Shown piece by piece: positions 49,782 through 58,373 of a stretch of DNA of 64,000 bases; the first letter of the stretch is position 1, and every line of letters begins with the position of its first letter. Source of the DNA: Caryophanales bacterium UBA6865 (lineage in GTDB: Bacteria; Bacillota_I; Bacilli_A; RFN20; CAG-826); NCBI GenBank assembly GCA_002449265.1, contig DKCV01000028.1, positions 1 to 64,000 on the forward strand, written 5' to 3'. Made by a program: the position numbers and the translations under genes. The notes under the pieces are model-generated. The model saw nothing but the letters and a program-made list of their open reading frames with translations, searched no databases and was not told where the DNA came from.

Positions 49782-51525
49782 TGTCTTTTCCTTTCTTTTT
49801 CTTTGCTGCTTTTTTCGCGATTTTCTTTGCTAGATTTTCTTGGTATTTTGCTTCCTCTTCCTCGTAATTCAGGTGCTTTTTCTCGCAATACGCCTTTAGT
49901 TCGATAATGCGGTGCTCTTCGACTAGACGCTCCTCTTCCTCTTTTTCACGTTTGATTCTTTCTTCGTGACTAATCCATTCTTTGCCGCTTGCTAAGCAGG
50001 CTGCTTTTTCTTTTTCCACGATGAGCAAACGTGCATCTTCGGCCTTTTTCTCTACATCCATGAAGATGAACATGATGGCGATTAAGCCGTAGCAAATCGA
50101 TTCTCCACCAAGGAATAGCCATTTAAGCGCTTCTCGAAGGGCATCGTTATTCCCTAATGTATTCACGTCATACCCGCATAAGGAAAGAATACCATTCAGT
50201 AAGCCGTTTGCTAAGCCAGACATCCCGATCATGATGGCTCCATATATGGTCATCGTTAATCCGTCTGGCCTAAAACCGTTTTTGGCTTCACTATTGTCTA
50301 AGATATCCGCAAGTAGAGCTAAAGAGATATACATCGCGGGAGCACTTGCTAAAGCCTTAATGACAAACGAAGCAGTGACGAGAGCGAAATTAGAAGGATC
50401 AATGAAACCGATAAATCCTCCCGCGCACGCTAAAGCGGCACCAATCATAATAAGACGTGCCTTGCCGATTTTGTTGCTTAACGGCCAAACGATTAGCATA
50501 CCTAAAGCAGTCGGGATAGCGCCAATGATGGACAAAGAAGCGTCAAAAGTAGAGCCGTTGCTCTTCGAATAAACCCCATCAATTGGTAACCAAGACTGGC
50601 AGAAATAAGTCTGCGAAGTATTTTTCATCATGCCACCGAGTTGATACAAGAAGAAGAATAAGATAATAAGCCACCAGTATTTGTCTTTGAAGCATGCTTT
50701 GGCTTGTTTTCTAATCGTAATTTTTTCTTTGGTTTCTTCAATAGCGACATCACGGTAAGTAAAAGATTCTTCGGTGATTCTTTCTCTCGTAAAATAGTAT
50801 TCGATAAGAATTCCGATGAAGGCGAGCAAGATAATAGCAAGAATGAAGATTTTCCAAGCATTTGCACTAGCTTCGACATTAATATGAGGATTCTCTTTTG
50901 TGCCATCATTGACGAATAAATAGCCAATGAAGAAGGGGAGAATCATGCTCGTTAAGCCCATCGCGGCTAAGGTAGTCGCGTTAGAGATAGTTGCGAGTAA
51001 AGAACGATCTTTGCTATTGCGCGTTGATAAGGTGACTAGCGCACTATGGGAAGTGAAATAGAAGGGATAGGCTATTGCATAGAATAAGTTATAGCCAAGC
51101 GCGACCGAAATTAATGTCCATACGCTCCCTTTGCTCCCTGCTTCAACTGGCGTTGGGGCATAAAAACAAACGATAAGCGATATTGCAATAAGAGGAGCGG
51201 CGATGAGTAGCAACGGTCTAGCTTTACCCGCCCTTGTCTTAGATTTTGACATCAATTTCCCAACAAGGATGTTACCTAAAACAACGAAAATAACGGAAAT
51301 GACTGGTAAAAGGATTGCAAACGTATTTGCCCACTCCGTTAAGTTTAAAATATCCGTGAAGTACTGGTTTAAGTACTTGTTCATAATGGAGTTTGAAATG
51401 ATTGCAAGCACTGGGCCTAAAAAATAGCCTAGTGCACCTTCTGGAAAAATCTTCACACGGAACGATTTGACCTTAGTGGAAAGGAGTGGATTATCGAAAA
51501 CACTCTTTTTGTTAGCTTTGCCCAT
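49756..51525 (-). CDS. GPH-family (MFS) glycoside/hexuronide transporter with long C-terminal tail
   Basis: The 589-residue, twelve-helix sodium- or proton-coupled symporter (glycoside-pentoside-hexuronide family, like UidB and YicJ) probably imports glucuronides. The last 100 residues form a highly charged, likely coiled-coil cytoplasmic tail ending in a lysine run, which is unusual for the family. GAGG and a start near the mapped promoter support ATG 51525 over an ORF extension of 17 codons. It overlaps the GH2 gene by 26 bases and is the first gene of that operon. Confidence 0.85.
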   Translation of the reverse strand: MGKANKKSVFDNPLLSTKVKSFRVKIFPEGALGYFLGPVLAIISNSIMNKYLNQYFTDILNLTEWANTFAILLPVISVIFVVLGNILVGKLMSKSKTRAGKARPLLLIAAPLIAISLIVCFYAPTPVEAGSKGSVWTLISVALGYNLFYAIAYPFYFTSHSALVTLSTRNSKDRSLLATISNATTLAAMGLTSMILPFFIGYLFVNDGTKENPHINVEASANAWKIFILAIILLAFIGILIEYYFTRERITEESFTYRDVAIEETKEKITIRKQAKACFKDKYWWLIILFFFLYQLGGMMKNTSQTYFCQSWLPIDGVYSKSNGSTFDASLSIIGAIPTALGMLIVWPLSNKIGKARLIMIGAALACAGGFIGFIDPSNFALVTASFVIKALASAPAMYISLALLADILDNSEAKNGFRPDGLTMTIYGAIMIGMSGLANGLLNGILSLCGYDVNTLGNNDALREALKWLFLGGESICYGLIAIMFIFMDVEKKAEDARLLIVEKEKAACLASGKEWISHEERIKREKEEEERLVEEHRIIELKAYCEKKHLNYEEEEAKYQENLAKKIAKKAAKKKKGKDNEKDNLHQ

Positions 51526-51576
51526 AATAAAAACCTCAGTAACTTTTTTCTTTAGAAAACGGATTCCATAACACAC

Positions 51577-51604
51577 ATTTTAAGAAGTTTAGTAAGCGCT
51601 TCAA
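51577..51604 (-). promoter_or_regulatory. Promoter of the transporter-GH2 operon
   Basis: On the minus strand TTGAAG (51599-51604), a 16-base spacer and TAAAAT (51577-51582). The -35 directly follows the proximal TGCAAT box. The spacer holds AAGCGCTT, a degenerate cre-like core. Confidence 0.6.
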
Positions 51605-51606
51605 AT

Positions 51607-51634
51607 TGCAATAATTAGTGTGGATTATTGCAAT
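51607..51634. promoter_or_regulatory. AraC box pair 1 (TGCAAT-N16-TGCAAT)
   Basis: Two TGCAAT boxes start 22 bases apart (51607 and 51629). Both are embedded in the palindrome ATTGCAAT and adjoin the transporter -35. The same spacing recurs at 52486 and 52561. The whole stretch also forms an inverted repeat, but no T tract of terminator type follows. Confidence 0.65.
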
Positions 51635-51654
51635 TTTAGAAGCTGAGGGAAGGT

Positions 51655-52434
51655 TTAATTGCCACGGTCTTCAGCTGGCGAGACACCAGTAATTTTCACG
51701 TAGGTGCGGTAGAAGGTCGAATAGTCGTTGAAACCGAGTTCTTCGGCAACATCAATTGCTTTCTTGCCTTCCTTAATGAGAGCCTGCGCGAGAATGATTT
51801 TTTTCGAGCGGATGTATTTCATTAAAGAGCAGCGCATCGTTTTCTTGAATTGATTCGACAAATAAGACTCAGAATAATGCAAGTCATTTGCGATGCTTTC
51901 TAGTGTCAATCCTTCTTGTAAACGTCCTTGAATATAATCGATGATCGTGGAAATGATGTCATCGTTTTTAAATTCCGGTGATCCTTGTCTAGCGTTGGCT
52001 AAATACACTAAAATTTCGACGATTTTGCTTCGAGACATAAGATACATATCGCCGTCATTGAATAAGTCGTAGAGGCTATCTAGACCTTTGATGATATTTT
52101 CAATGTAGCGGTTACTCGAAAAGAAAGGGTAGACATTCTTTAAGCGGTCGGCTAAGGATTCGGGAACGTAACGCGTAGGAAATTTAAGGACATAGCGTTC
52201 GTAACTGACGTTGTGGTTAGCGTTAGCAAAGTGGTATTTGCCTGGATTCATGAGGATGATATCGCCACTTTTGAGGTGACGCGTTTCACTTTCGACATGA
52301 TAGTCGACATCACCTCTGACAAAAAACAGCAATTCATAAAATGAATGCATGTGTTTGTTGTATTCGTCTTTGGGTGAGGATGCGTAATCAAGTTTGTGGG
52401 AAAAATCGATTTCTTGATGAACAAATTGAAACAT
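51655..52434 (-). CDS. AraC family regulator (cupin type) of the glucuronide genes
   Basis: The 259-residue protein has an N-terminal cupin sensor domain (about 20-100, HMHSFYELLFFVRGDVDY and ILMNPGKYHF). A C-terminal double helix-turn-helix follows (about 160-255, ESIANDLHYSESYLSNQFKK and VAEELGFNDYSTFYRTYVK). It lies between the transporter-GH2 operon (same strand) and the divergent uxuA-uxuB-uxaC operon. Paired TGCAAT boxes are found at both of those promoters and at its own, so it is the likely activator. The inducer is probably a hexuronate or glucuronide. Confidence 0.9.
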   Translation of the reverse strand: MFQFVHQEIDFSHKLDYASSPKDEYNKHMHSFYELLFFVRGDVDYHVESETRHLKSGDIILMNPGKYHFANANHNVSYERYVLKFPTRYVPESLADRLKNVYPFFSSNRYIENIIKGLDSLYDLFNDGDMYLMSRSKIVEILVYLANARQGSPEFKNDDIISTIIDYIQGRLQEGLTLESIANDLHYSESYLSNQFKKTMRCSLMKYIRSKKIILAQALIKEGKKAIDVAEELGFNDYSTFYRTYVKITGVSPAEDRGN

Positions 52435-52461
52435 ATTTTCCTTTTCCTCCCTTTACAATCG

Positions 52462-52490
52462 ATGGTACACGAAAAAGTGAAGAAATGCAA
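52462..52490 (-). promoter_or_regulatory. Promoter of the AraC gene
   Basis: On the minus strand TTGCAT (52485-52490), a 17-base spacer and TACCAT (52462-52467). The -35 lies inside a TGCAAT box, implying autoregulation. Confidence 0.5.
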
Positions 52491-52513
52491 TCTTTCAGTA
52501 AAAAGTTTGCAAT
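52486..52513. promoter_or_regulatory. AraC box pair 2 (TGCAAT-N16-TGCAAT)
   Basis: Boxes at 52486-52491 and 52508-52513, again 22 bases start to start. After the first box, TTTC-x-GT is shared with pair 3. Confidence 0.6.
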
Positions 52514-52560
52514 TTAATGAATTTATGGAAGAAAATTAGCCGATTTTTGTATTCAATAAA

Positions 52561-52588
52561 TGCAATTTTTCCGTTTTGTTATTGCAAT
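52561..52588 (+). promoter_or_regulatory. AraC box pair 3 at the uxuA promoter
   Basis: Boxes at 52561-52566 and 52583-52588, 22 bases apart. The second overlaps the first base of the -35 TTGTTT (52588-52593), the position expected for class II activation. Confidence 0.65.
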
Positions 52589-52616
52589 TGTTTGGTCTAT
52601 CCCCCATCGTTAAAAT
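52588..52616 (+). promoter_or_regulatory. Promoter of uxuA-uxuB-uxaC
   Basis: TTGTTT (52588-52593), 17-base spacer, TAAAAT (52611-52616), 30 bases before the uxuA ATG. Confidence 0.6.
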
Positions 52617-52645
52617 GGTTTCGAACTAAAAATTTAGGAGGCTAT

Positions 52646-53689
52646 ATGAAACTATCTTTTCGCTGGTATGGTTTCGATGATTCTATCCCTCTTTCCTACA
52701 TTCGCGAGATTCCTAATCTTTCGACAATTGTCTCTTCCGTCTATAACGTAAAGGCAGGTGAAGAATGGGGAGAAAATTCTCTTATTTCATTAAAAAAAGC
52801 CGTTGAAGATAACGGAATGAAACTAGAAGTTATCGAATCGATTCCTGTTTCTGAAGACATAAAAATGGGAACGAATAAACGTGATGAGCACATTGAAGTT
52901 TTTAAAAAGAATTTAGCGCTTTGCGGGAAACACGGCGTTAAAGTCGTTTGCTATAACTTCATGCCTGTTTTTGATTGGCTGAGGACGGATATGCATCATC
53001 GTTTGTTAGATGGGAGCGAGGCACTTAGCTATTCTCGCGACGATTTCGATAAGGTTGACCCGAAGCATCTTCATCTTCCTGGATGGGATGAATCTTATTC
53101 TCCTGATGAACTTCAAACCTTGTTAGACGAGTACCGTCATATTTCCCACGAGGAGCTTTTTGAAAACCTCGTCTATTTTTTAAAGGCGATTATGCCTATA
53201 TGTGATCAATACGATATCTCGATGGCTATCCATCCAGATGATCCTCCTTGGGACGTATTCTCACTTCCTCGCATTGTTTCAAATGAAAAGGATATCGACC
53301 GTCTTTTTGAAGCCGTTCCGAATATACATAATGGGTTAACTTTATGCACAGGGAGCTTAGGAGCTTCTAAGAAAAACGATATTCCTTACTTAGCGGCAAA
53401 ATACGCCAAAGCGAAACGTATTTATTTCGTGCATCTACGCAATATCCTCTATACGGATGACAAAGATTCCTTTACCGAAGTTGGCCATTTCTCGAAATCA
53501 GGGTCTCTAGATATCCCTCTTATTGTCAAAAACTTAATTGATAATGGCTTTGATGGATATGTCCGCCCAGATCATGGAAGAAATATCTTCGGGGAAAATG
53601 GAAAACCTGGCTATGGCTTATATGACCGTGCGCTAGGATGCATGTATATCAATGGATTATTTGAAGCGATATCTCGCTTTAATAAATAA
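52646..53689 (+). CDS. uxuA: Mannonate dehydratase
   Basis: UxuA dehydrates D-mannonate to 2-keto-3-deoxygluconate. The 347-residue TIM-barrel enzyme shows the MKLSFRWYGFDDS start, YNFMPVFDWLRTD near 112, HPDDPPW near 205 (metal/substrate site), HLRNI and the C-terminal RPDHGR motif. AGGAGG just upstream fixes the ATG at 52646, although the frame is open further upstream. It is the first gene of the uxu operon. Confidence 0.96.
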   Translation: MKLSFRWYGFDDSIPLSYIREIPNLSTIVSSVYNVKAGEEWGENSLISLKKAVEDNGMKLEVIESIPVSEDIKMGTNKRDEHIEVFKKNLALCGKHGVKVVCYNFMPVFDWLRTDMHHRLLDGSEALSYSRDDFDKVDPKHLHLPGWDESYSPDELQTLLDEYRHISHEELFENLVYFLKAIMPICDQYDISMAIHPDDPPWDVFSLPRIVSNEKDIDRLFEAVPNIHNGLTLCTGSLGASKKNDIPYLAAKYAKAKRIYFVHLRNILYTDDKDSFTEVGHFSKSGSLDIPLIVKNLIDNGFDGYVRPDHGRNIFGENGKPGYGLYDRALGCMYINGLFEAISRFNK

Positions 53690-53705
53690 GAAAGGATAAA
53701 AAACA

Positions 53706-54560
53706 ATGAAAAAAGAAGATTTACCATTATTTATCGATTATAAAGAGAAAGTTGTTGTCATTACCGGTGGTGGAGGCGTTTTGTGCTCGAAAATGGCGGA
53801 AGCCTTTGCTTTAGCGGGCGCGAAAGTGGCGATTTTGGATTTGCACTTATCTAGCGCTGAAGCAAAAGCTGCAGAAATCCGTCAAGAAGGCGGTATCGCA
53901 AAAGGTTACGAAGCCAATGTTTTAGATAAAGCCTCTTTAGAAAAAGCGCATGAAGCCGTCTTAAAAGATTTTGGAACGTGTGATGTTCTCATCAATGGAG
54001 CTGGTGGCAATTCGCCAAAAGCAACGACGAGTCAGGAATTTTTCGCTCCTAAGTTAGATTCCTCCACCATCTCCTTCTTTGATTTGAAAACTGAAGGATT
54101 TGAATTTGTCTTTAATCTCAATATTTTAGGTACGTTACTTCCAACGCAAATCTTCGCAAAAGACATGCTTGCAAAAGAAGGGTGCTCGATTTTGAATATT
54201 TCTTCGATGAATGCTTTCACTCCGCTAACGAAGATTCCTGCCTATAGCGCTGCAAAAGCTGGTGTTAGCAATTTCACGAAATGGCTCGCAACTCATTTTG
54301 CTAAATCTAATATTCGTGTCAATGCGATTGCGCCTGGCTTTTTCTCAACTGCCCAAAATAAGGCTTTGCTTTTCAATCCCGACGGCACGCCTTCTATGCG
54401 TTCCAATAAGATTTTGAATAACACCCCAATGGGAAGATTCGGAACACCAGAAGAACTTCTTGGTGCGGTTCTATTCTTATCCGATTCTAAAGCGAGCTCT
54501 TTCATTACGGGCGTTGTTCTTCCGATTGATGGTGGATTCAGTGCCTATAGTGGCGTTTGA
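53706..54560 (+). CDS. uxuB: SDR-type D-mannonate oxidoreductase (fructuronate reductase)
   Basis: The 284-residue short-chain dehydrogenase has the cofactor motif TGGGGVL near 21-27, NGAGG near 98 and the catalytic Y-x3-K (YSAAKAG near 179). Together with its place between uxuA and uxaC this points to the Bacillus-type fructuronate reductase that makes mannonate with NADH. It is unrelated to the longer polyol-dehydrogenase UxuB of E. coli, so the symbol follows function. It lies 16 bases after uxuA. Confidence 0.88.
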   Translation: MKKEDLPLFIDYKEKVVVITGGGGVLCSKMAEAFALAGAKVAILDLHLSSAEAKAAEIRQEGGIAKGYEANVLDKASLEKAHEAVLKDFGTCDVLINGAGGNSPKATTSQEFFAPKLDSSTISFFDLKTEGFEFVFNLNILGTLLPTQIFAKDMLAKEGCSILNISSMNAFTPLTKIPAYSAAKAGVSNFTKWLATHFAKSNIRVNAIAPGFFSTAQNKALLFNPDGTPSMRSNKILNNTPMGRFGTPEELLGAVLFLSDSKASSFITGVVLPIDGGFSAYSGV

Positions 54561-54582
54561 TTTCTAACTTTGGGTAAGTTTT

Positions 54583-55911
54583 ATGAATGATTTTTTTAGC
54601 GACAACGTCTTACTAAAAGGGGAAGCGAGTAAGGAGATTTATGAATCAATCAGAACACTTCCCATTATTGATTACCATTGCCATTTAGACCAAAAAGCGA
54701 TACGTGACGATAAACGATTCAATGATATTGGCGAGCTTTGGTTAGGGGGCGATCATTATAAGTGGCGTGCACTTCGCATGATGAACGTAGATGAACGTTT
54801 TATTACGGGGAATGCCTCTTATCATGACAAGTTTTTGAAATACGCCTCGATTATGCCTGCTTTATGCGGAAATCCTTTATATTACTGGACGCATTTTGAG
54901 TTAAAACAAGTATTTGGAATCTCTTTGCCTTTAAACGAAAATACCGCCGAAACAATCTACAAAAAGGCAAACGAAGAGCTTTCTAAATTATCGACCCGTA
55001 AGCTACTAAAGAAATTCAATGTCTCTTTTGTGGCAACGACGAATGATCCAATTGAATCTTTAAGCGACCATGGCGTTTTCGATGGGGTGAAGGTCACTCC
55101 TACCTTCCGTCCTGATAAGCTTTATGATTTCTCTCCTTCTTATTTAGAAGAATTAGGAAAAACAGTGGGCTATTCATTATCGACTTTGGAATTGCTTCAA
55201 AAAGCAATCACGGAAAGGTTGGACTATTTTGTGAGCAAGGGCTGCAAAATCGCAGACCATGGGTTCACAAATTTTCCAAAAGGCTATGCGAGCGAAATTG
55301 AAGCAAAGCAACTATATTTTAAACGTGATTCCTTAACTCCGACGGAAAAAGATCGCCTTTTTGGATATTTGCTTGTCTTTTTGATGAAAGAATACAAAAA
55401 GAGGAATCTTCTTGCTCAAATTCATTTCTCCGTCATTCGCAATGCGAATCGTTTAATGTATGAACGTTTAGGCGTTGACCAAGGATTTGATGTCATCGGG
55501 GAAGAAAATAGTCTTTATGATCTGATTCTTTTCTTGAACCGATTCTTAGAAGAAGAAAGGCCAACGATTGTTCTCTATACCTTGAATCCTGAATCACTAA
55601 AAGCAATCGCTTCCATTAGTGGTGCTTTCCGCAACGTTCTAGTTGGGGCGGCGTGGTGGTTTAATGACACACTTCTAGGTATCCGCAATAACCTCGAAAT
55701 CATAAGTGAATACGCCTTACTTGGAACGAATTTGGGGATGCTTACTGATTCTCGCTCCTTCTCAAGCTATTCTCGCTTTGATTTTTTCCGAAGAATTTTA
55801 GCCACTTTCTTAGGCGAAAAGGTCGATGGGGGAGAATATCCTTTAAGCGATGCGAAACTCTTAGCAAAAAAGATTAGCTATACGAACATCAAAGAACGTT
55901 TTTCTCTATAA
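54583..55911 (+). CDS. uxaC: Glucuronate isomerase
   Basis: UxaC isomerises D-glucuronate to D-fructuronate. The 442-residue amidohydrolase-fold enzyme has DYHCHLD near 32, WKWR-type DHYKWRALRMMNV near 57-69, the ADHGF motif near 224 and AWWFNDTLLGI near 359. It is slightly shorter than the usual 465-470 residues but contiguous. It is the last gene of the uxuA-uxuB-uxaC operon. Confidence 0.95.
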   Translation: MNDFFSDNVLLKGEASKEIYESIRTLPIIDYHCHLDQKAIRDDKRFNDIGELWLGGDHYKWRALRMMNVDERFITGNASYHDKFLKYASIMPALCGNPLYYWTHFELKQVFGISLPLNENTAETIYKKANEELSKLSTRKLLKKFNVSFVATTNDPIESLSDHGVFDGVKVTPTFRPDKLYDFSPSYLEELGKTVGYSLSTLELLQKAITERLDYFVSKGCKIADHGFTNFPKGYASEIEAKQLYFKRDSLTPTEKDRLFGYLLVFLMKEYKKRNLLAQIHFSVIRNANRLMYERLGVDQGFDVIGEENSLYDLILFLNRFLEEERPTIVLYTLNPESLKAIASISGAFRNVLVGAAWWFNDTLLGIRNNLEIISEYALLGTNLGMLTDSRSFSSYSRFDFFRRILATFLGEKVDGGEYPLSDAKLLAKKISYTNIKERFSL

Positions 55912-55984
55912 ATCACAAAACGAATAATTTTCTTATTTAGTATTCTATCGTTTTTGTTTTTCCTAAGTTCTCGTGAAGTAGAAC

Positions 55985-56032
55985 AAAAATCCCTAGAGGT
56001 AATTCTCTTTTTCTGGGGATTTTTCTTTTTTT
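55985..56032 (+). terminator. Terminator of the uxu operon
   Basis: AAAAATCCC (55985-55993) pairs with GGGATTTTT (56016-56024), with an inner AGAG/CTCT helix, then a long T tract. Confidence 0.85.
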
Positions 56033-56137
56033 GACTAGCATGAATAAAACTGACGAATAATTCTAATTAATGAAATGCGAAAATAAGCAGATGTTCTGCG
56101 ACTTTTCATTCAAAAATTCGGACGTTATCATGGAGCA

Positions 56138-57598
56138 ATGCATCGCCTTTTCCTTCTTGTTCAAACTATCGAAGAAGTAGAAAAATTACGTTCTTTCTTT
56201 TTGAAGAGAAAGACGTTTTTCGAATTGAAATCTCTTTATTGCTCAACTAGAAACTCTAGCGAGAAAAAGAATTATTTATTGAGCGTCGTTTCTCATTTTT
56301 CCTTTCCAGACTCTATTTATGAAACGACTTATTTCAAAGAAACAAAGGCTGAAACATTCATCGAAACGTTAAAAGCATGTTTCCCTAATGAACGTAGTCG
56401 AGAAGAGAAATTGATAGACTCTTCTCCTTTAATAAAGAAACAACAGATTGATTTATTGCGGCTCATTACCTTGAAAAACATTCCTAGCGAATTTCAAAGG
56501 AAGCTTCTCGGAGATGGGATCCTTTTAAAAGAAAGATATGTCACTTTTATTCTTTTTGATTTTGATAAAGAAGAAGAACTATTAGATTACTATGATTACG
56601 AAAAAGGGCGATTTTCATTAGAAAAAGGATTCGAGGAACATTTCGCTGATTATCCTTATTTCATTTTTGAATTTTCGACTTTATTTGGAGTTTTATTGTC
56701 AACGAATGAACCGATAAATCGTTTTCAATTGGAGAATAAATTATCCTCGGTTATATTCAAAAGCAAAAGTGACAGCAATCTTTCTTTTTCTTGTGCCGTA
56801 AGTGAGACGGCCTTTTACGAAGAAGGCGATTTTTCTTGCCGAAAACTATTTAAAGAAGCGGAGAAAGGCTTAACCTATCGTCCTATTTTAGGGAAGGGGC
56901 TAGTCCTATTTTACGAAGACTTGATCCGAAAAGAAAAAAGCGTTACTAAAATCGCAGAGGTCCAATTTCAAAATTTAGGTTACGCTTTACTCTACGGAAA
57001 GAAATTAGAATCATTATCTTTATTACGAGGATTGCTTAGAAAAATTGGACGTATCGATTATAGAGACAATTATTTGCTTTTATTGAACCAACTTCTGAAT
57101 TCTTTGCTTAATAGTTGCATTTCTCTCGGGAAATTATATGAAACTTATGAGTCCTATTTTGCTTTATTAAAAATGCTTTATTCAAAAAAAGGAAAAGAGA
57201 GTATCCTCGCTTTCTTTGAAGAATTGCTAAAGAAAATTTCTCTCATTAATCAAAATTCAAAGCAACCCTATGGGAAAGAAAAGGCACTGGAGCGGATTAC
57301 TCTTTATATTGAAAAGCATTTTATGGAAAGCAGCCTCTCTATTGAAGAGCTTTCAAAAGAACTTGGATATTCTCATTCCTACATTTATGCGCTTTTCAAG
57401 AAAAGTGGGACAACATTTATAAAGACTCTCACCAAATTTCGAATGGAAGAAGCGAAACGTTTACTCGCTGATCCAAGTAACCGCATCGTGCAAATTGCTT
57501 CGAAAGTCGGGTATGATGACCCCTATTATTTTTCTACTTGTTTCAAAAAATATTTTGGCTCCTCTCCCATTCATCTGCGAAAACTAGAAAATCTATAG
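56138..57598 (+). CDS. AraC family regulator with large divergent N-terminal region
   Basis: The 486-residue protein ends in an AraC DNA-binding domain (about 385-485, IEELSKELGYSHSYIYALFKK and VGYDDPYYFSTCFKKYFG). The first 380 residues show no clear domain. The very start (MHRLFLLVQT) and overall length recall YesN-type response regulators, but the phosphoacceptor aspartates of a receiver domain are not apparent. No sensor kinase gene is adjacent. GGAG lies only 3 bases before the ATG. It precedes an ABC system on the same strand and may regulate it. Confidence 0.8.
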   Translation: MHRLFLLVQTIEEVEKLRSFFLKRKTFFELKSLYCSTRNSSEKKNYLLSVVSHFSFPDSIYETTYFKETKAETFIETLKACFPNERSREEKLIDSSPLIKKQQIDLLRLITLKNIPSEFQRKLLGDGILLKERYVTFILFDFDKEEELLDYYDYEKGRFSLEKGFEEHFADYPYFIFEFSTLFGVLLSTNEPINRFQLENKLSSVIFKSKSDSNLSFSCAVSETAFYEEGDFSCRKLFKEAEKGLTYRPILGKGLVLFYEDLIRKEKSVTKIAEVQFQNLGYALLYGKKLESLSLLRGLLRKIGRIDYRDNYLLLLNQLLNSLLNSCISLGKLYETYESYFALLKMLYSKKGKESILAFFEELLKKISLINQNSKQPYGKEKALERITLYIEKHFMESSLSIEELSKELGYSHSYIYALFKKSGTTFIKTLTKFRMEEAKRLLADPSNRIVQIASKVGYDDPYYFSTCFKKYFGSSPIHLRKLENL

Positions 57599-57630
57599 AA
57601 AGTGATATTATTCCTTCTTACTTCCTTTGT

Positions 57631-57656
57631 TTTTGGTAAAATAGCAAATACCAAAA
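57631..57656. promoter_or_regulatory. Inverted repeat upstream of the ABC ATPase gene
   Basis: TTTTGGTA (57631-57638) pairs perfectly with TACCAAAA (57649-57656) across 10 bases. It covers a possible -10 (TAAAAT, 57637-57642) and ends at the ribosome binding site, so it could be an operator or an RNA hairpin. Confidence 0.45.
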
Positions 57657-57668
57657 AGGAGACGAAGG

Positions 57669-58373
57669 ATGAGCCAAATCGAAGTAAAAGACCTAAAAAA
57701 GATTTATAACCCTGGCTTACCCAACGAAGTCGTGGCTCTTGCTGGTGTTACGTTTTCCTTAGAAGAAGGGACTTTTGCGGTGATTTTAGGACCTTCTGGC
57801 GCAGGTAAAAGCACGTTACTTAACTTACTTGGCGGAATGGATAATGCGACTAGTGGCTCTTACTATATCGGTAAAGAAGATATCGCTAAATATAATTTAA
57901 AAAGATTGGAATTATTTCGGCGGATTGATATTGGTTTCGTTTTCCAATTTTATAATTTATTGCCTAATTTAAGTGCACTAGAAAATGTTGAGCTCGCCGC
58001 GAGCGTTGCTAAAGATCCATTTGATTCCAAACAAATTTTAAAAGATGTTGGTTTAGAGAAACGGGCGAGGAATTTTCCTGCTCAATTATCAGGCGGCGAG
58101 CAACAACGTGTCGCGATTGCGCGTGCCATCGTGAAGAATCCGCGCTTATTGCTTTGTGATGAACCAACTGGTGCCTTGGATAGCAAAACCGGGGCTTCGA
58201 TTTTATCCTTATTAAAGAAAGTAAGCGTGACTTATCATAAGACCGTTATCATTGTCACACATAACTCTAAAATCGCTAGTTGTGCGGATCGTTTACTCCG
58301 AATTAGCGATGGAGCAATCGTAGAAGATGTCATGAATTCTAATCCAAAACGGGTAGAGGAGATTGAGTGGTGA
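57669..58373 (+). CDS. ABC transporter ATPase (MacB/LolD-like)
   Basis: The 234-residue ATPase has Walker A GPSGAGKST near 39-47, Q-loop VFQFYNLLP, signature LSGGEQQ near 141 and Walker B LLLCDEPTGALD. The sequence type (HTHxSKIA-like H-loop, short chain) belongs to the MacB/FtsE/BceA group that pairs with FtsX-type permeases and drives mechanical or efflux work at the membrane. AAAGGAG precedes the ATG. It overlaps the permease gene by 4 bases. Confidence 0.93.
   Translation: MSQIEVKDLKKIYNPGLPNEVVALAGVTFSLEEGTFAVILGPSGAGKSTLLNLLGGMDNATSGSYYIGKEDIAKYNLKRLELFRRIDIGFVFQFYNLLPNLSALENVELAASVAKDPFDSKQILKDVGLEKRARNFPAQLSGGEQQRVAIARAIVKNPRLLLCDEPTGALDSKTGASILSLLKKVSVTYHKTVIIVTHNSKIASCADRLLRISDGAIVEDVMNSNPKRVEEIEW

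Noticed and set aside
51601..51640. Intrinsic terminator after the AraC gene
   Set aside because: The inverted repeat is AT-rich, lacks a T tract on the minus strand and has the same 22-base box spacing as two other promoter regions, so an operator is the better reading.
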